From assembly GCA_021234155.1 (NCBI GenBank), contig JAJEKV010000164.1, positions 1,062,783 through 1,126,782 of the forward strand: a stretch of DNA of 64,000 nucleotides, written 5' to 3'. Positions 1 through 16,379 of this stretch are shown here, in pieces. Under the pieces are notes generated by a model. That model was not told where the DNA came from. It ran no database searches and saw only the letters and a list, made by a program, of their open reading frames with translations. The first letter of the stretch is position 1; the number at the start of each line of letters is the position of its first letter. The stretch comes from Isoetes taiwanensis (taxonomy: Eukaryota > Streptophyta > Lycopodiopsida > Isoetales > Isoetaceae). A program made the position numbers and the translations under genes.

Positions 1-1035
1 CAGCAGCTCCCCGTAGATAATCTGGTGGACATTGCATTGTGCTTTCTGGGTACTGGATCCTCTGGGCGGATAAAATTGCTGCAGCCTTGGGAGAGCGTAC
101 AGAACCCTTTTATTGCTGCAGGTGTTCAACCCCCAAATCTCTTGACTGGAAATCTTCAGCGAGACTTGGGAATTTTTGGACAATTCAAAAAGCTAGTTGT
201 AGATCAAGGTAAGAAGCTTAATCTCTCCTTTGCTATAGGAGGATGGAACAATTCAAAGTATTTTTCTGATGCATTCTCTACGGATGAAAATCGTACAAGA
301 TTTATTACTTCTGTGTTAGAGTTGTGCAGAGCTTATCCAATTTTCAACGGCCTTCACTTGCACTGGAATGTTTTGAGTGACGATGGAGTGAATTATGGTA
401 AAAATGGCAACACTGCGAGACGGCAAGATGGAGAAAACTTCATACTTGTGTTGAATCAGCTGAGAAATTCATTGCCTGAAGGTTTTTTAATTGGTGTAGT
501 TTCTTCCAGAATACCAAAAGGAGTCAAATGGCCAATTGAAAGGGCCGCTCATCTTATTGATCAGATTCAATTGCTCGCCGATATTAATACATCAGAAAGA
601 GCTCAACATAGATTCAACTTGTATTCACATTCCCATCAAAGTTGCAGTGTGGACAAAGCTATAACATACTACAAATCTAGAGGGGTTGATCCTTCTAAGA
701 TCATTATACACGTCGATGTTGATGTGGTTCATGGGTTCTGCAATACTGATGGCATTGGCAAGCCAGCAAAGCTAGGGCTTCCAAATGATATATTGCGCCT
801 TTATCCGAGTGAACTTGTTCATCATGGATTTGAGGAAAGTTGGGACGATGAGGCAAAAGTACCGTATGCTTATAATCCACAGAGAAAGCTCTTTTGTACT
901 TACGATAACACTAGGTCTCTTAAAGAGAAAGCAGAATATATCAAGGCCAATAACTTGGGAGGCATGTACTTCAGTACCATTACTAAAGGCTCCCCCATGT
1001 TTAAATTGGTGCATGATCATCTCACCCATGATTGA
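1..1035 (+). CDS. GH18 chitinase-like domain, C-terminal part of kinase-GH18 fusion (unit 1, 5' cut by window)
   Basis: An open frame runs from base 1 to a TGA at 1033-1035. The fold signature is GH18: the strand-3 motif LSFAIGGWNN, then a strand-4 motif where family 18 enzymes have DGxDxDxE, then a late block with YDNTRSLKEKAEYIKANNLGG like the usual YDDPxSLxxKxxYxxxxxLGG. The strand-4 motif reads NGLHLHWN, so every catalytic acid is replaced (D to N or H, the proton-donor E to N). Family knowledge predicts no hydrolysis; a sugar-binding or scaffold role is inference. This is the most intact GH18 copy in the window; units 2 and 3 show the kinase joined upstream. The kinase part of this copy lies outside the window. 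Confidence 0.8.
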   Translation, partial: QQLPVDNLVDIALCFLGTGSSGRIKLLQPWESVQNPFIAAGVQPPNLLTGNLQRDLGIFGQFKKLVVDQGKKLNLSFAIGGWNNSKYFSDAFSTDENRTRFITSVLELCRAYPIFNGLHLHWNVLSDDGVNYGKNGNTARRQDGENFILVLNQLRNSLPEGFLIGVVSSRIPKGVKWPIERAAHLIDQIQLLADINTSERAQHRFNLYSHSHQSCSVDKAITYYKSRGVDPSKIIIHVDVDVVHGFCNTDGIGKPAKLGLPNDILRLYPSELVHHGFEESWDDEAKVPYAYNPQRKLFCTYDNTRSLKEKAEYIKANNLGGMYFSTITKGSPMFKLVHDHLTHD

Positions 1036-4075
<3,040 letters not shown>

Positions 4076-4844
4076 ACAAGAGGCTGGCGAACTTTCACAA
4101 GCAGGGGTGGGGCAAAGATTGACAAAACTAACAAGTAAAAGTACTTGCAATGGAAAAATGTATCATCATAAATGCTTCCAAAACCTACAAACACCAACAC
4201 GAAATGAATGATTACGGCCCGCATATAGTTCAAATATCACAAAACCCAGAGCCTCAACTTCGCATAATCCATACCGCAATGATTGAATTCAATAATTCCG
4301 GCCATTCTAAATGGCAAACTTGGATTTTTACAATGAGACATATGATAATATTCAAGGATATATTTGAGGAATATTTAAAGAACATGCTATTCACGACCAT
4401 TCAAATGGCATATCTTTAAGAATTCAACCAATTCCCGGACATAATTGGCTGTAAGTAGAATTCTTTCTAAGAAATCTATGTAACAATGTAAATCCAAGCT
4501 AGCAAAGCGTGAATCACATATTACAAGCTTCAGGTTTATAAGTCCTTGAGGAGGAGGTCCACGTTACACATATGATTTTGGATGACTAAGGTATATCACC
4601 ATGAGAAGAAACTATGGCCCTCAGAGAATTCTGAAGGAAGCTAACATTCTAGAAAAGAGAGAGAAAAATCGGGGCTATCAAAAGCACTAAATGGGAGGAA
4701 CAAAAATCGCATTATGCGGTAGCGTTCCTTCTTGGGCGATTAATGCAATGCTATCCTACTTTAAAGGACAATTGAAGAGTATTTTACTAGCCTTCCCCGA
4801 ACTATTGTTTTTTTGCATGTCCGTGGAAAGCAACCACTTCAAGC
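4076..4844. other. Spacer between KARI 5' part and EamA 3' end (unit 1)
   Basis: The two minus-strand genes lie head to tail here. The first KARI exon (plastid transit peptide and ATG) should fall in or near this stretch but could not be identified. An 89-codon plus-strand frame at 4150-4419 is broken in units 2 and 3 and is probably chance. Confidence 0.4.
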
Positions 4845-7483
4845 CTAAATAGACCTGGTCGAGTTGAGTTTACACCTTGCCCTATGACTATTGTAACCCC
4901 CATCTGCTTTTTGTGAGGAATCATAGCCTCCATTTGTATTCTCTTGAGATGTTTCAATTTCAAGGGTTTCCTTTCGTTTTGGATAAACGGGTAAAGATAA
5001 ATCGGGGTTTTCTATTTTAAGCATCGCAAAAGCTATGTTGATAGGCTTGCACCGAAACATTAATTTAGATCAATCTTGAATCTTTGTTAAGATTAAAGTA
5101 ATAAACTCGTGCACTTACCTAAAATACACAATGCCCCTATCCATCCCAAAGCACCCCATCTCTCTCCAAGCAAGATTCAGCAAACCCAAAGACCCCAAAG
5201 TGGTTCAAGAGTGTAGATTATAGTCGCTTCGGATGATGACACATTCAGTAAAGCCACAAGCCGCAATTCAGAAAGAAATTACTCATGAGGATCTATACAT
5301 CCCAACTTAAATCTCAAGATGGAAACTAACCTACCTCAACCCATAAACAAAATGCTGTAGAAAGCAGCCATGTATAAAGCATTGGTAACCACAATGAAGG
5401 TAACGCCCGGTCGTGGGTAGTTCATTAATATGATTGAATATCGCCCAAATGGCAGAGCACATGGTTGTAACCAAAAGCTGCAAGAGTGGTAGCTAACAAG
5501 TCTTAAGTGCGTGTGCTCTTCCAGCTAGATTATGCCTCAGTTTATCACCACTCTTCTCCTTTCTTGTGGGTTCCTCTACCCCTAGCGACTTGCCCTTGGT
5601 CGCCATCAGGCATGCTGGGACTTGAGGCCGTTGGAGGCGAAGCTCTTTGTGCTCACCTTGGAGGATTGGTATTGGGATGGTCAGCTAGCCGTGGGGAGTT
5701 CTTTCGAGCTCGCTTCCGCTGGAGGGCGATGGACCAGGGCTATCTGGGAACAAGTGGCGGGGAGTATTCCGCTACACATACCTATAGTCCCTCAGGGTGA
5801 TGTGGTGGTGCAGGTTTGGAAGGTTCATCCAGATGTTGTATCTTCTTGTTTTGTGCGGTCTTGTTACCGGGTGTTGGCTATTCATGACACTCTGCCCCCT
5901 TCAGGCAAGTGGTCTCTGCAGCTTCCGGGTTCTCGATGGCGCTCGGTTTGGACGTGGACATGGAGCTCACTTCCCCCACCGAAGGTTCGGGTGCTTCTGT
6001 GGCAGGTGGTGCACCGCTGTATCAGGGTGAATGTCCTTGTGAGTCAGTTTAGGCCGGGTGTGAGCCCTCTTTGCCCTTGTTGTGGCCTTCATCGTGAGAC
6101 TGTGGAGCATTGTCTGGTTTTATGCCCTCACTTGCAGGTTGCCTGGGATTGGGTCAGGGCTCTATTTCAGGTGAGATTGAATAGCCAACAATTGCTGCTT
6201 CATGTATATCCTGGTGCTTGGCCGCTCGTACGGCAGCAAGCCTTGCATCTGTGTGTGGCTTGGTTGGTGTGGTTGATTTGGAAGCGGCGGCGGTTGTGGA
6301 TCTTTCAGGGGATTCAGCAGCCTGCAGCCTCTCTGATTCCTCGACTCAGGTACAAGCTATTTCAAAGCTTTTTGGTGTTCCCGGGATTAGTAGAGCGGAA
6401 GTTTTCCATTTGGCGGGACTTCTTGGGTGTGGTAGATGGTGATGGCCAGTTTGTACAGCAGTAGAGTTGCAGTTGTTGTGGAGTGTCGAGGTATCACTGT
6501 CTCTTTGGGGCAGTTCTCCTTCCTCCTCACTTGCTTTGTAACATTATCATTCTTTTAATATATTGCTGACACAGTTCTTCAAAAAAAAAAAAAACAAGTC
6601 TTAATTCACGCAGTCAATTATAGAGATAAGAGATTTCAGTATCCAGCCCATCTTTTGGTTGTTTTCTTGCAAGGGACATCTTTTACTTACCTGAACACTC
6701 ATCAAAGGGAAAACACCGGCTGAAGGAAGTGCTCGGGAAATTTGCTCAAAGCGTAGCATGTGGTAACCAAAGGAAATAGCACTAACAAGACTCGGATGTC
6801 CCCAACCCAGTAAAGTAGCAACAATAAGTTAATTATAGATCATGAACATATTATACCACTATTTGTGCATCACTTGCACTTTTACCAAGCGACTTCTAGG
6901 AATCCAATCCCAATGAGTGCTGCAATAGCTGAAAACCACGTGATCTTTGGAATGTAAGATCCCCGACAGCCCAAACAAGCAATGGAACTACTATAACCCG
7001 AGAACAGAAAAGCATCAGCTAAAAAGCAACGTTAGAGCATTGAATGGGTATTTCTTTCAAATGTTCTAATGGGATTCAAAGACACTTAGTCATCTAGCAG
7101 GGAGTGGAATATGCAATAACTTACAGAAGAAGCATACTAAGAAATGCATAATGATATTTTAAGATGAAAACAAGGCAAAGTTTCTCACTTCAAGTCCTTC
7201 TAGAATGTACAAAGGAAAATAACGATAAGATGACCAAAGCATACCGTGAAAGCACAAATGAATGTTGCCGACGCCCCGCATCGATTGTAAGAAGCCCAAC
7301 CGATTGAGACAAGTAGCCAATGCTCGCCAATAGGTCCAACTCCAACCCCCTTTTCCGATGGTATCATCTTTGAGAGCACACCAAAGATATGGCGAAAACG
7401 CTAGTGTAGCAACAAGAAAACGTCCGATTGGAAAATAAAGCGGGATCAATAATTGTCTCTCACTGTTTTATCACGATTACGTT
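4845..7483 (-). CDS. EamA/DMT-family transporter (unit 1), interrupted by a LINE in an intron
   Basis: Six exons on the minus strand match the plant EamA (drug/metabolite transporter) family, a multi-pass membrane protein probably of plastid or endomembranes; the substrate is unknown. The first recognisable exon (about 7245-7483) encodes TIIDPALF and GRFLVATLAFSPYLW; a later exon (6691-6806) carries the block that reads GDIWSLVSAISFGYHMLRSEQ in unit 3; the last exon ends with a TAG at 4845-4847. A LINE of about 1.1 kb sits in the intron between the exon ending near 5480 and the exon at 6691. Several splice-site CAGs are altered (for example cccag for cctg at 6804-6810), probably sequence error, so function of this copy is uncertain. 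No convincing initiator exon was found. Confidence 0.72.
5495..5506. repeat. Left target-site duplication of LINE
   Basis: The 12-bp sequence aacaagtcttaa occurs here and again at 6593-6604. The empty site is present once in unit 2 (about 15288-15299) and unit 3 (about 23938-23949). Confidence 0.9.
5507..6592 (+). mobile_element. 5'-truncated LINE retrotransposon with poly(A) tail
   Basis: Units 2 and 3 lack this block, so its edges are exact. It starts directly after the target duplication, ends in an A-run (6581-6592) and is followed by the second copy of the 12-bp duplication. 5' truncation, a poly(A) tail and variable-length target duplications are hallmarks of target-primed reverse transcription. 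Base composition is far more GC-rich than the flanking intron. Confidence 0.92.
5622..6464 (+). pseudogene. LINE ORF2 C-terminus with zf-RVT zinc-binding domain
   Basis: A frame of about 280 codons with the plant LINE reverse-transcriptase zinc-binding domain (zf-RVT). Visible features are WTWSSLPPPKVRVLLWQVVHR followed by a Cys/His cluster, CPCCGLHRETVEHCLVLCPH, then a Trp-rich block (AWLVWLIWKRRR). The endonuclease and reverse-transcriptase domains are missing because of the 5' truncation. The first in-frame codons are element sequence, not a real start. The copy is not autonomous. Confidence 0.85.
6593..6604. repeat. Right target-site duplication of LINE
   Basis: Second copy of aacaagtcttaa, directly after the poly(A) tail. 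One or two bases at the junction are shared with the A-run, so the duplication could be one base longer. Confidence 0.9.
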
Positions 7484-7694
7484 ACTTCTCGCACTCAACA
7501 TCACTAGGGAAAATCTTGGGTACCGCCTCGCCGGTTACTTGGTTGGAGCATCACGGATCCGAAACGCGGTGACCGAGAGTTTAGAGCGAATAGTAGTTTT
7601 TGGGCGATCATCGGCATATCCTAGGTATATTCTAGCATATACCTAATATACCTAAGATATGCCATAAACCCAAAAAAAGGCACTTAGACTAGAC

Positions 7695-8154
7695 GATAAG
7701 GATAAAGAAGCACAAAGATAAGATAAAGATAAGATTATTTTAACTTAAGAAGAGAATTTCAAGATAAAGATAAGATTATTATAACTTAAGATGAGAATTT
7801 CAATTGTTGTGCTGAGTGATTTTGAAAGTCAAACGAGAAACTTGCACACGATGGTTAGGCGTCACAAACGGCGCTTTAGGCGTCACAAACGGCGCTTAGA
7901 GGATGTCGTTAACGTGTCACGATGTGCAAGCAATTAGATAAGGATAAAGAAGCACAAAGATAAGATAAGGATAAGGATAAAGAAGCACAAAGATAAGATA
8001 AAGATAAGATTATTATAACTTAAGAAGAGAATTTCAATTGTTGTACAGGATTTTGAAAGGATTTTGAAAGTCAAACGAGAAACTTGCACGATGTTTAGAC
8101 GTCACAAACGCGCTTAGAGGATGTCGTTAACGTGTCACGATGTGCAAGCAATTA
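7695..8154. repeat. Duplicated GATAAG-rich upstream region of kinase-GH18 gene (unit 2)
   Basis: Two copies of a segment of roughly 220-240 bp (7695-7934, 7935-8154). Each begins with a run of GATAAG/AGATAAAGATAAG motifs and ends with a stretch holding gtcacaaacgcgcttag and gtcgttaacgtgtcacgatg. The arrangement lies directly upstream of the kinase ATG and probably contains the promoter; GATAAG resembles plant I-box/GATA-factor sites (inference). A 20-bp subunit is repeated again inside copy one (near 7858-7900). Unit 4 has a single copy. Confidence 0.7.
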
Positions 8155-8197
8155 GAGGCTTAGACATTGGTATTTGCTTAGCAAAGAGATTACATCA

Positions 8198-10831
8198 ATG
8201 GCGCAGAGTTATCCAAGTGCTTGGGCTAGTGATATCCTTGCTCTTCATCACGAAATCAATACCAGTAAAGAATTGATTCATACAAAGAAATGCCTTTGCT
8301 TAAAATACCTTGTAAGTGTTACGGCAGAGAATGTGAATTTATGGATTGGTCACCTACGATTTCTCAATTTGAAGTCTGCAAACGGAGTGGGAGAAAAGCT
8401 GCTCCAGAGTTTGAAAAGGGGCCTAACACTTATTCGACAATGTGGAGACAAAGAGTATCCAAAATTACCTTCAACCATTCTTTGCGGTGCAGGTGAGTTT
8501 TGTGAGATTGTTGATCATGTAACAGGATATTCTAAGATGATGAATAAGTTGATCACATCCATCGTGAGGTTTGACCCAGCTAAAGCACAGTCTATCAAGG
8601 AAATCCAAGATAAAGTAGAGTCAGATTGTAGGAAGATTCAAGAAGATCTTATATCAGCTCATGGAGATGACAGGAATGAACTCATCAATTACCTAAAGTC
8701 TAGTGCAACTTATAATTTATGTGTTAGCAACAGGGCAAGGCGTAAATATGAAGTCTTGATTGAACGGTTGGAAAGAGGCTTGCATCCAATTGAATTTGCT
8801 AAGCCTATTGAAGACATTGATCTATTACAAGGCATTGGAACGGGCACTTTTGGAACCGGCCCACAAAGCACTTTGGGGTGATGAAATGCCAAGAGCACTC
8901 AAAGAATTCTTTTACACCGACGCTTTTGAATGTGAGTATAAGGTATTAATGAAGTTGATTTCCACAAATTGTTCGCAGCACGTAGTACAAATATTAGGGC
9001 ATGCACAGGATGGCACCAACAAGGCCCTCGTTATGGAGCTGATGGACATGGACCTAAAAAAGCTTATAGAGAATAAGAAACCACTTTCCTTGTATGAATC
9101 AATTGACCTCATGTTCCAACTTGCACAAAGAATAAGAGGCTTACATCGAGTTAGAGTAATTCACAGAGACATAAAACCCTGTAACATCTTAGTGAAGGAG
9201 AATACTGAGGATAAAAACTGGACTCTAAAACTTGGTGATTTTGGTGAATCGAAAGCATACTTTCATACCACAGATCCTAACCTTCATACAGCAAAGAAAG
9301 GTACAAAGTTGTACATGGCCCCCGAGATGGAGATGGTTGTAGACGAAGCAAATTACTCCAAAGGTAGGCGTGTATAGCTTTGGGATTGTCTGCATAGAGA
9401 TCCTTCTTGGAGAACCCCTAGTTGGGTTAAGAAAGATCTAAGAGAGGGTCGAATGCCTGCTTTTCCTCCCAAGCATCCCTATTCCAAGAGATCTCTACAC
9501 TATGATATGTGATTGCCTTGAACCGGACAAAGATAAACGCCCTACCTTTGAGGAAATTTGTGACTTTTTATGGGCTTTCATGGAAAAGGTGTTGATCAGG
9601 AAAGATTAAATTCAATGGTTTTCTATTGAAGATCAAATCCGAAGTTACATTGATAAGAGAATAAAGTTGAATTTCAAAATGTACACAAGAACTCTTGGAG
9701 AAGAAAGCATCTCTAAGATGCCTCGGGTCTTTACACCCCTGGGGAAAACATCACGTTATTTTGTAGACTTGAGGCGGCTTTGAAGGTAGGACTTCAGCAG
9801 CTCCCCGTAGATAATCTGGTGGACATTGCATTGTGCTTTTAAGGTACTTTGGATCCTCTGGGCGGATAAAATTCTTTGCAGACCTTGGGAGAGCGTCTGA
9901 GAACCCTTTTATTTCTGTAGGTGTTCAACCCCCAAATCTCTTATTTGGAAATCTTCAGTGAGACTTGGGAATTTTTGGACAATTCAAAAAGCTAGTTGTA
10001 GATCAAGGTAAGAAGCTTAATCTCTCCTTTGCTATAGGAGGATGGAACAATTCAAAGTATTTTTTCTGATGCATTCTCTACGGATGAAAATCGTACAAGA
10101 TTTATTATACGTGTTAGAGTTGTGCGAGCTTATCAATTTTCAACGGCCTTCACTTGCACTTTGGAATGTTTTGAGTGACGATGGAGTGAATTATGGTAAA
10201 AATGGCAACACCGCGAGACGGCAAGATGGAGAAAACTTCATACTTGTGTTGAATCGGTGAGAAATTCATTGCCTGAAGGTTTTTTAATTGGTGTAGTTTC
10301 TTCCAGAATACCAAAAGGAGTCAAATGGCCAATTGAAAGGGCCGCTCATCTTATTGATCAGATTCAATTGCTCGCCGATATTAATACATCAGAAAGAGCT
10401 CAACATAGATTCAACTTGTATTCACATTCCCATCAAAGTTGCAGTGTGGACAAAGCTATAACATACTACAAATCTAGAGGGGTTGATCCTTCTAAGATCA
10501 TTATACACGTCGATGTTGATGTGGTTCATGGGTTCTGCAATACTGATGGCATTGGCAAGCCAGCAAAGCTAGGGCTTCCAAATGATATATTGCGCCTTTA
10601 TCCGAGTGAACTTGTTCATCATGGATTTGAGGAAAGTTGGGACGATGAGGCAAAAGTACCGTATGCTTATAATCCACAGAGAAAGCTCTTTTGTACTTAC
10701 GATAACACTAGGTCTCTTAAAGAGAAAGGTAATATATCAAGGCCAATAACTTGGGAGGCATGTACTTGATTACCATTACTAAAGGCTCCCCCATGTTTAA
10801 ATTGGTGCATGATCATCTCACCCATGATTGA
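8198..10831 (+). pseudogene. Protein kinase fused to GH18-like domain (unit 2), frame broken
   Basis: The ATG at 8198 opens MAQSYPSAW. Residues 1-200 are helical and resemble the N-terminal bundle of plant MLKL-type kinases (inference). The kinase has the glycine loop GTGTFG (near 8840), the lysine region ALKEFF, HRDIKPCNIL (near 9162), DFG in LGDFGESK (near 9235) and YMAPEM. It breaks at 8861 (ggaaccggccc for ggaactgtcc) and 9360. A linker with QWFSIEDQ leads into the GH18-like domain (about 9760-10831, NGL-type dead active site, stop at 10829). The linker TAA at 9607 is GAA in unit 3, so no stop is shared by both copies and a single polypeptide of roughly 870 residues is likely. No membrane segment is visible between the domains. 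Breaks sit at CTG/CAG sites and may be sequence errors. Confidence 0.75.
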
Positions 10832-12471
10832 CCTCTGAACTCTTCCTAATTTCATATACCTATACATTGCAATGATGTTTCAAGCAGATTCAGATTCACT
10901 ATACATTGCAGATTATGTTTCAAGTAGATTCATATATCTTGGGAATCCTCACTATTCATTTTCAAGTGAAATAGCTTTTTTTTGTTTATCAGTGTTCACA
11001 AAAAATACAATAGATAAAAAATCTTTGGAGTAGATCCAAGAATCAAAGAAAAGTCTAGAATTTCTACATCTAAGAAACAACTCCAAATATACACAATTAC
11101 TGACTTCAAATTGCAATAAAAGAATTTGTATCAATGTTATAAGTAATCAAGAGTCAAAAGTCTCCATCGATGAAGACCATTGAGATAAAATATTGACAGG
11201 ACAAAATGCATACATCAGTAATCATTCATCCGGACCACTCTGAGAAAGAAGAAATATCAGTGGCCATTCATCTGAACCACTGTGAGAAGAAATGTTGAAG
11301 GAGACAATTAAATAGCTTTAAAGCTCCCATGTTAGTAGCTTCAACGCTCTAGAAAAGGACATAATGATAAAACTTGAGCCCAATAGAGTCCATTCCAACC
11401 ATCGCCGATGTGAATGGAAAAAAATAAAGTCATAATGTTAAGGTCTAAATTGATTATTACAAAAAAGACATCCACCTAGCTAGAAAACGTATATTTGCAA
11501 ACTAGAGCAAGCATCCATGATCAAGTATTGGGATGGGGAAGAAAACAAGTCTAGCCAAGAAAGAACATCTCATGAACTAAAACGAGGAGGAGCATCCACC
11601 CATAAAAATCTTACATCTAGGGGGTAAAAAAGATGATTTGGTCTCCGAGGATGGTCTGGTAACGTACCGACAACAACACCATATTGCAAAATTTTTTGGT
11701 CATGCTTCCACATATGTTGACACATCAAGATATATAACAATGCATACAGAAAAATCCTCTAAGTGTGAGTTTATTACTTCAAAATGTCTACTTCCTATTT
11801 CTTTTATTCTCATTTATGTCAAACGACAATGTGCCCAGTGAATTGGCATTTTAGTGGCAAGAGAACTCACCTGTGTTGGAATATGTAATAGAGTGCATGG
11901 TTGATAGTCACATCATAGCCAGTCTAAAACAAAGTTTTGCACGTGCATTTCACTTTTACACTATCTAAAAAGGTTTTTGGAGAACTGAAGACATCACTGA
12001 AGCATTCAAAAAAGTTTGACATTAGGCCCCTGGTGATGTATGCCATGTGGAGATGCATATGTAAAATTTCGTTATGAGATAAACTAATAAACTAGGACAA
12101 AAGTTTAATGTTTTTCATATTTGTACTTATCTTTTGTTGCTGCATTTAGCTACTTCGAAGCGTGTTATTTTGAGCATACTTTTTGGGTATGTCTTCCAAA
12201 TTTTCTGCTTTAAAGAAAGGTTTAATTGGCCCCCACATTCTTTCTAAAGCATTGTTTTCTCTACTGAAATACATCCTTTAAATGCAACAATAATACATTG
12301 ATAATACTGTCATTACACAAATTCAACAACAAAAATAATTACAAAGGAAAATAATATCCATTCTTGACAATATCAATATGCACTGTTATGAGTAGTTGCA
12401 CATGTGGACAGTAAATGACAAGTAAAAACACATGCCGGAACATTAGCCCGTCAACGCCAGGCACATGTTTA
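10832..12471. other. Intergenic region between convergent genes (unit 2)
   Basis: Copy of 1036-2667 with only scattered differences. No gene, RNA or KARI 3' exon recognised. Confidence 0.6.
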
Positions 12472-13856
<1,385 letters not shown>

Positions 13857-14636
13857 CTGCAAAACAAACACAAGAGGCCTGGCGAACTTTCACAAGCTTC
13901 AGGGGTAGCAGCATTGACAAAACTAACAAGTAAAAGTACTTGCAATGGAAAAATGTATCATCATAAATGCTTCCAAAACCTACAAACACCAACACGAAAT
14001 GAATGATTACGGCCGCATATAGTTCAAATATCACAAAACCAGAGCCTCAACCTGCATAATCCATACCTGCAACAGTGAATTCAATAATTCCAGCCATTCT
14101 AAATGGCAAACTTGGATTTTTTACAATGAGACATATGATAATATTCAAGGATATATTTGAGGAATATTTAAAGAACATGCTATTCACAGCCATTCAAATG
14201 GCATATCTTTAAGAATTCAACCAATTCCCAGACATAATTGGCTGTAAGTAGAATTCTTTCTAAGAAATCTATGTAACAATGTAAATCCAAGCTAGCACAG
14301 GCGTGAATCACATATTACAAGCTTCAGTTTATAAGTCCTTGAGGAGGAGGTCCACGTTACACATATGATTTTGGATGACTAAGGTATATCACCATGAGAA
14401 GAAACTATGGCCCTCAGAGAATTCCTGAAGGAAGCTAACATTCTAGAAAAGAGAGAGAAAAAATCAGGCTATCAAAAGCACTAAATGGGAGGAACAAAAA
14501 ATCGCATTATGCAGCGCGTTCCTTCTTGGGCGATTAATGCAATGCTATCCTACTTTAAAGGACAGTGAAGAGTATTTTACTAGCCTTCCCTGAACTATTG
14601 TTTTGCTGCATGTCTGTGAAAGCAACCACTTCAAGC
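13857..14636. other. Spacer between KARI 5' part and EamA 3' end (unit 2)
   Basis: Counterpart of 4076-4844. A transit-peptide exon for KARI is expected but not recognised. Small minus-strand frames here show no family signature. Confidence 0.4.
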
Positions 14637-16190
14637 CTAAATAGACTGGTCAGAGTTGAGTTTACACCTTGCCCTATGACTATTGTAACCCCCATCTGTT
14701 TTTTGTGAGGAATCATAGCCTCCATTTGTATTCTCTTGAGATGTTTCAATTTCAAGGGTTTCCTTTCGTTTTGGATAAACAGGTAAAGATAAATCAGGGT
14801 TTTCTATTTCGGCATCTGCAAACAGCTATGTTGATAGGCTTGCACCTGAAACATTAATTTAGATCAATACTGAATGCTGTTAAGATTAAAGTAATAAACT
14901 CGTGCACTTACCTAAAATACACAATGCCCCTATCCATCCCAAAGCACCCCATCTCTCTCCAAGCAAGATTCAGGCAAACCCAGCACCCCAAAGTGGTTCA
15001 AGAGTGTAGATTATAGCTGCTTCGGATGATGACACATTCCGTAAAGCCACAAGCTGCAATTCAGAAAGAAATTACTCATGAGGATCTATACATCCCAACT
15101 TAAATCTCAAGATGGAAACTAACCTACCTCAACCCATAAACAAAATGCTGTAGAAAGCAGCCATGTATAAAGCATTGGTAACCACAATGAAGGTAACGCC
15201 CCGTGCAGGTAGTTCATTAATATGATTGAATATCGCCCAAATGGCAGAGCACATGGTTGTAACCAAAAGCTGCAAGAGTGGTAGCTAACAAGTCTTAATT
15301 CACGCAGTCAATTATAGAGATAAGAGATTTCAGTATCCAGCCCATCTTTTGGTTGTTTTCTTGCAAGGGACATCTTTTACTTACCTGAACACTCATCAAA
15401 GGGAAAACACTGGCTGAAGGAAGTGCTCGGGAAATTTGCTCTGAACGTAGCATGTGGTAACCAAAGGAAATAGCACTAACAAGACTCCAGATGTCCCCAA
15501 CCTGTAAAGTAGCAACAATAAGTTAATTATAGATCATGAACATATTATACCACTATTTGTGCATCACTTGCACTTTACCGAAGCAGCTTCTAGGAATCCA
15601 ATCCCAATGAGTGCTGCAATAGCTGAAAACCACGTGATCTTTGGAATGTAAGATCCTGACAGCCCAGCAAGCAATGGAACTACTATAACCTGAGAACAGA
15701 AAAGCATCAGCTAAAAAGCAACGTTAGAGCATTGAATGGGTATTTCCTTCAAATGTTCTAATGGGATTCAGCACACTTAGTCATCTAGCAGGAGTGGAAT
15801 ATGCAATAACTTACAGAAGAAGCATACTAAGAAATGCATAATGATATTTTAAGATGAAAACAAGGCAAAGTTTCTCACTTCAAGTCCTTCTAGAATGTAC
15901 AAAGGAAAATAACGATAAGATGACCAAAGCATACCGTGAAAGCACAAATGAATGCTGCACGTCCTGCATCAGTTGTAAGAAGCCCAACTGATTGAGACAA
16001 GTAGCCAATGCTCGCCAATAGGTCCAACTCCAACCCCCTTTTCCTGATGGTATCATCTTTGAGAGCACACCAAAGATATGGCGAAAACGCTAGTGTAGCA
16101 ACAAGAAAACGTCCAGTGGAAAATAAAGCAGGATCAATAATTGTCTCTGCCTGTTTTATCACAGTTACGTTACTTCCTGCACTCAACATC
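14637..16190 (-). CDS. EamA/DMT-family transporter (unit 2)
   Basis: Same six-exon gene as in unit 3, without the LINE. Exon 1 (15935 to about 16190) encodes SNVTVIKQAETIIDPALF and LLASIGYLSQSVGLLTTDAG, typical of EamA repeat 1. Exon 2 (about 15583-15690) gives VIVVPLLAGLSGSYIPKITW, and exon 3 (about 15390-15500) GDIWSLVSAISFGYHMLRSE. The terminal exon (14637 to about 14846) is a hydrophilic tail ending in TAG. The reading frame continues open upstream of exon 1 for about 40 codons without a clear ATG. EamA proteins have ten transmembrane helices in two repeats; hydrophobic segments are present in exons 1-5. Directly upstream on the other strand is the kinase promoter repeat, so the two genes may be divergently driven. 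Confidence 0.8.
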
Positions 16191-16379
16191 ACTAGGGAAA
16201 ATCTTCGGTCTGCCCTGCCAGTTACTTGGTTGGAGCATCCTGGATCCAGAACGCAGGTGACCGAGAGTTTAGAGCGAATAGTAGTTTTGGAGCAGTCATC
16301 GGCATATCCTAGGTATATTCTAGCATATACCTAATATACCTAAGATATGCCATAAACCCAAAAAAAGGCACTTAGACTA

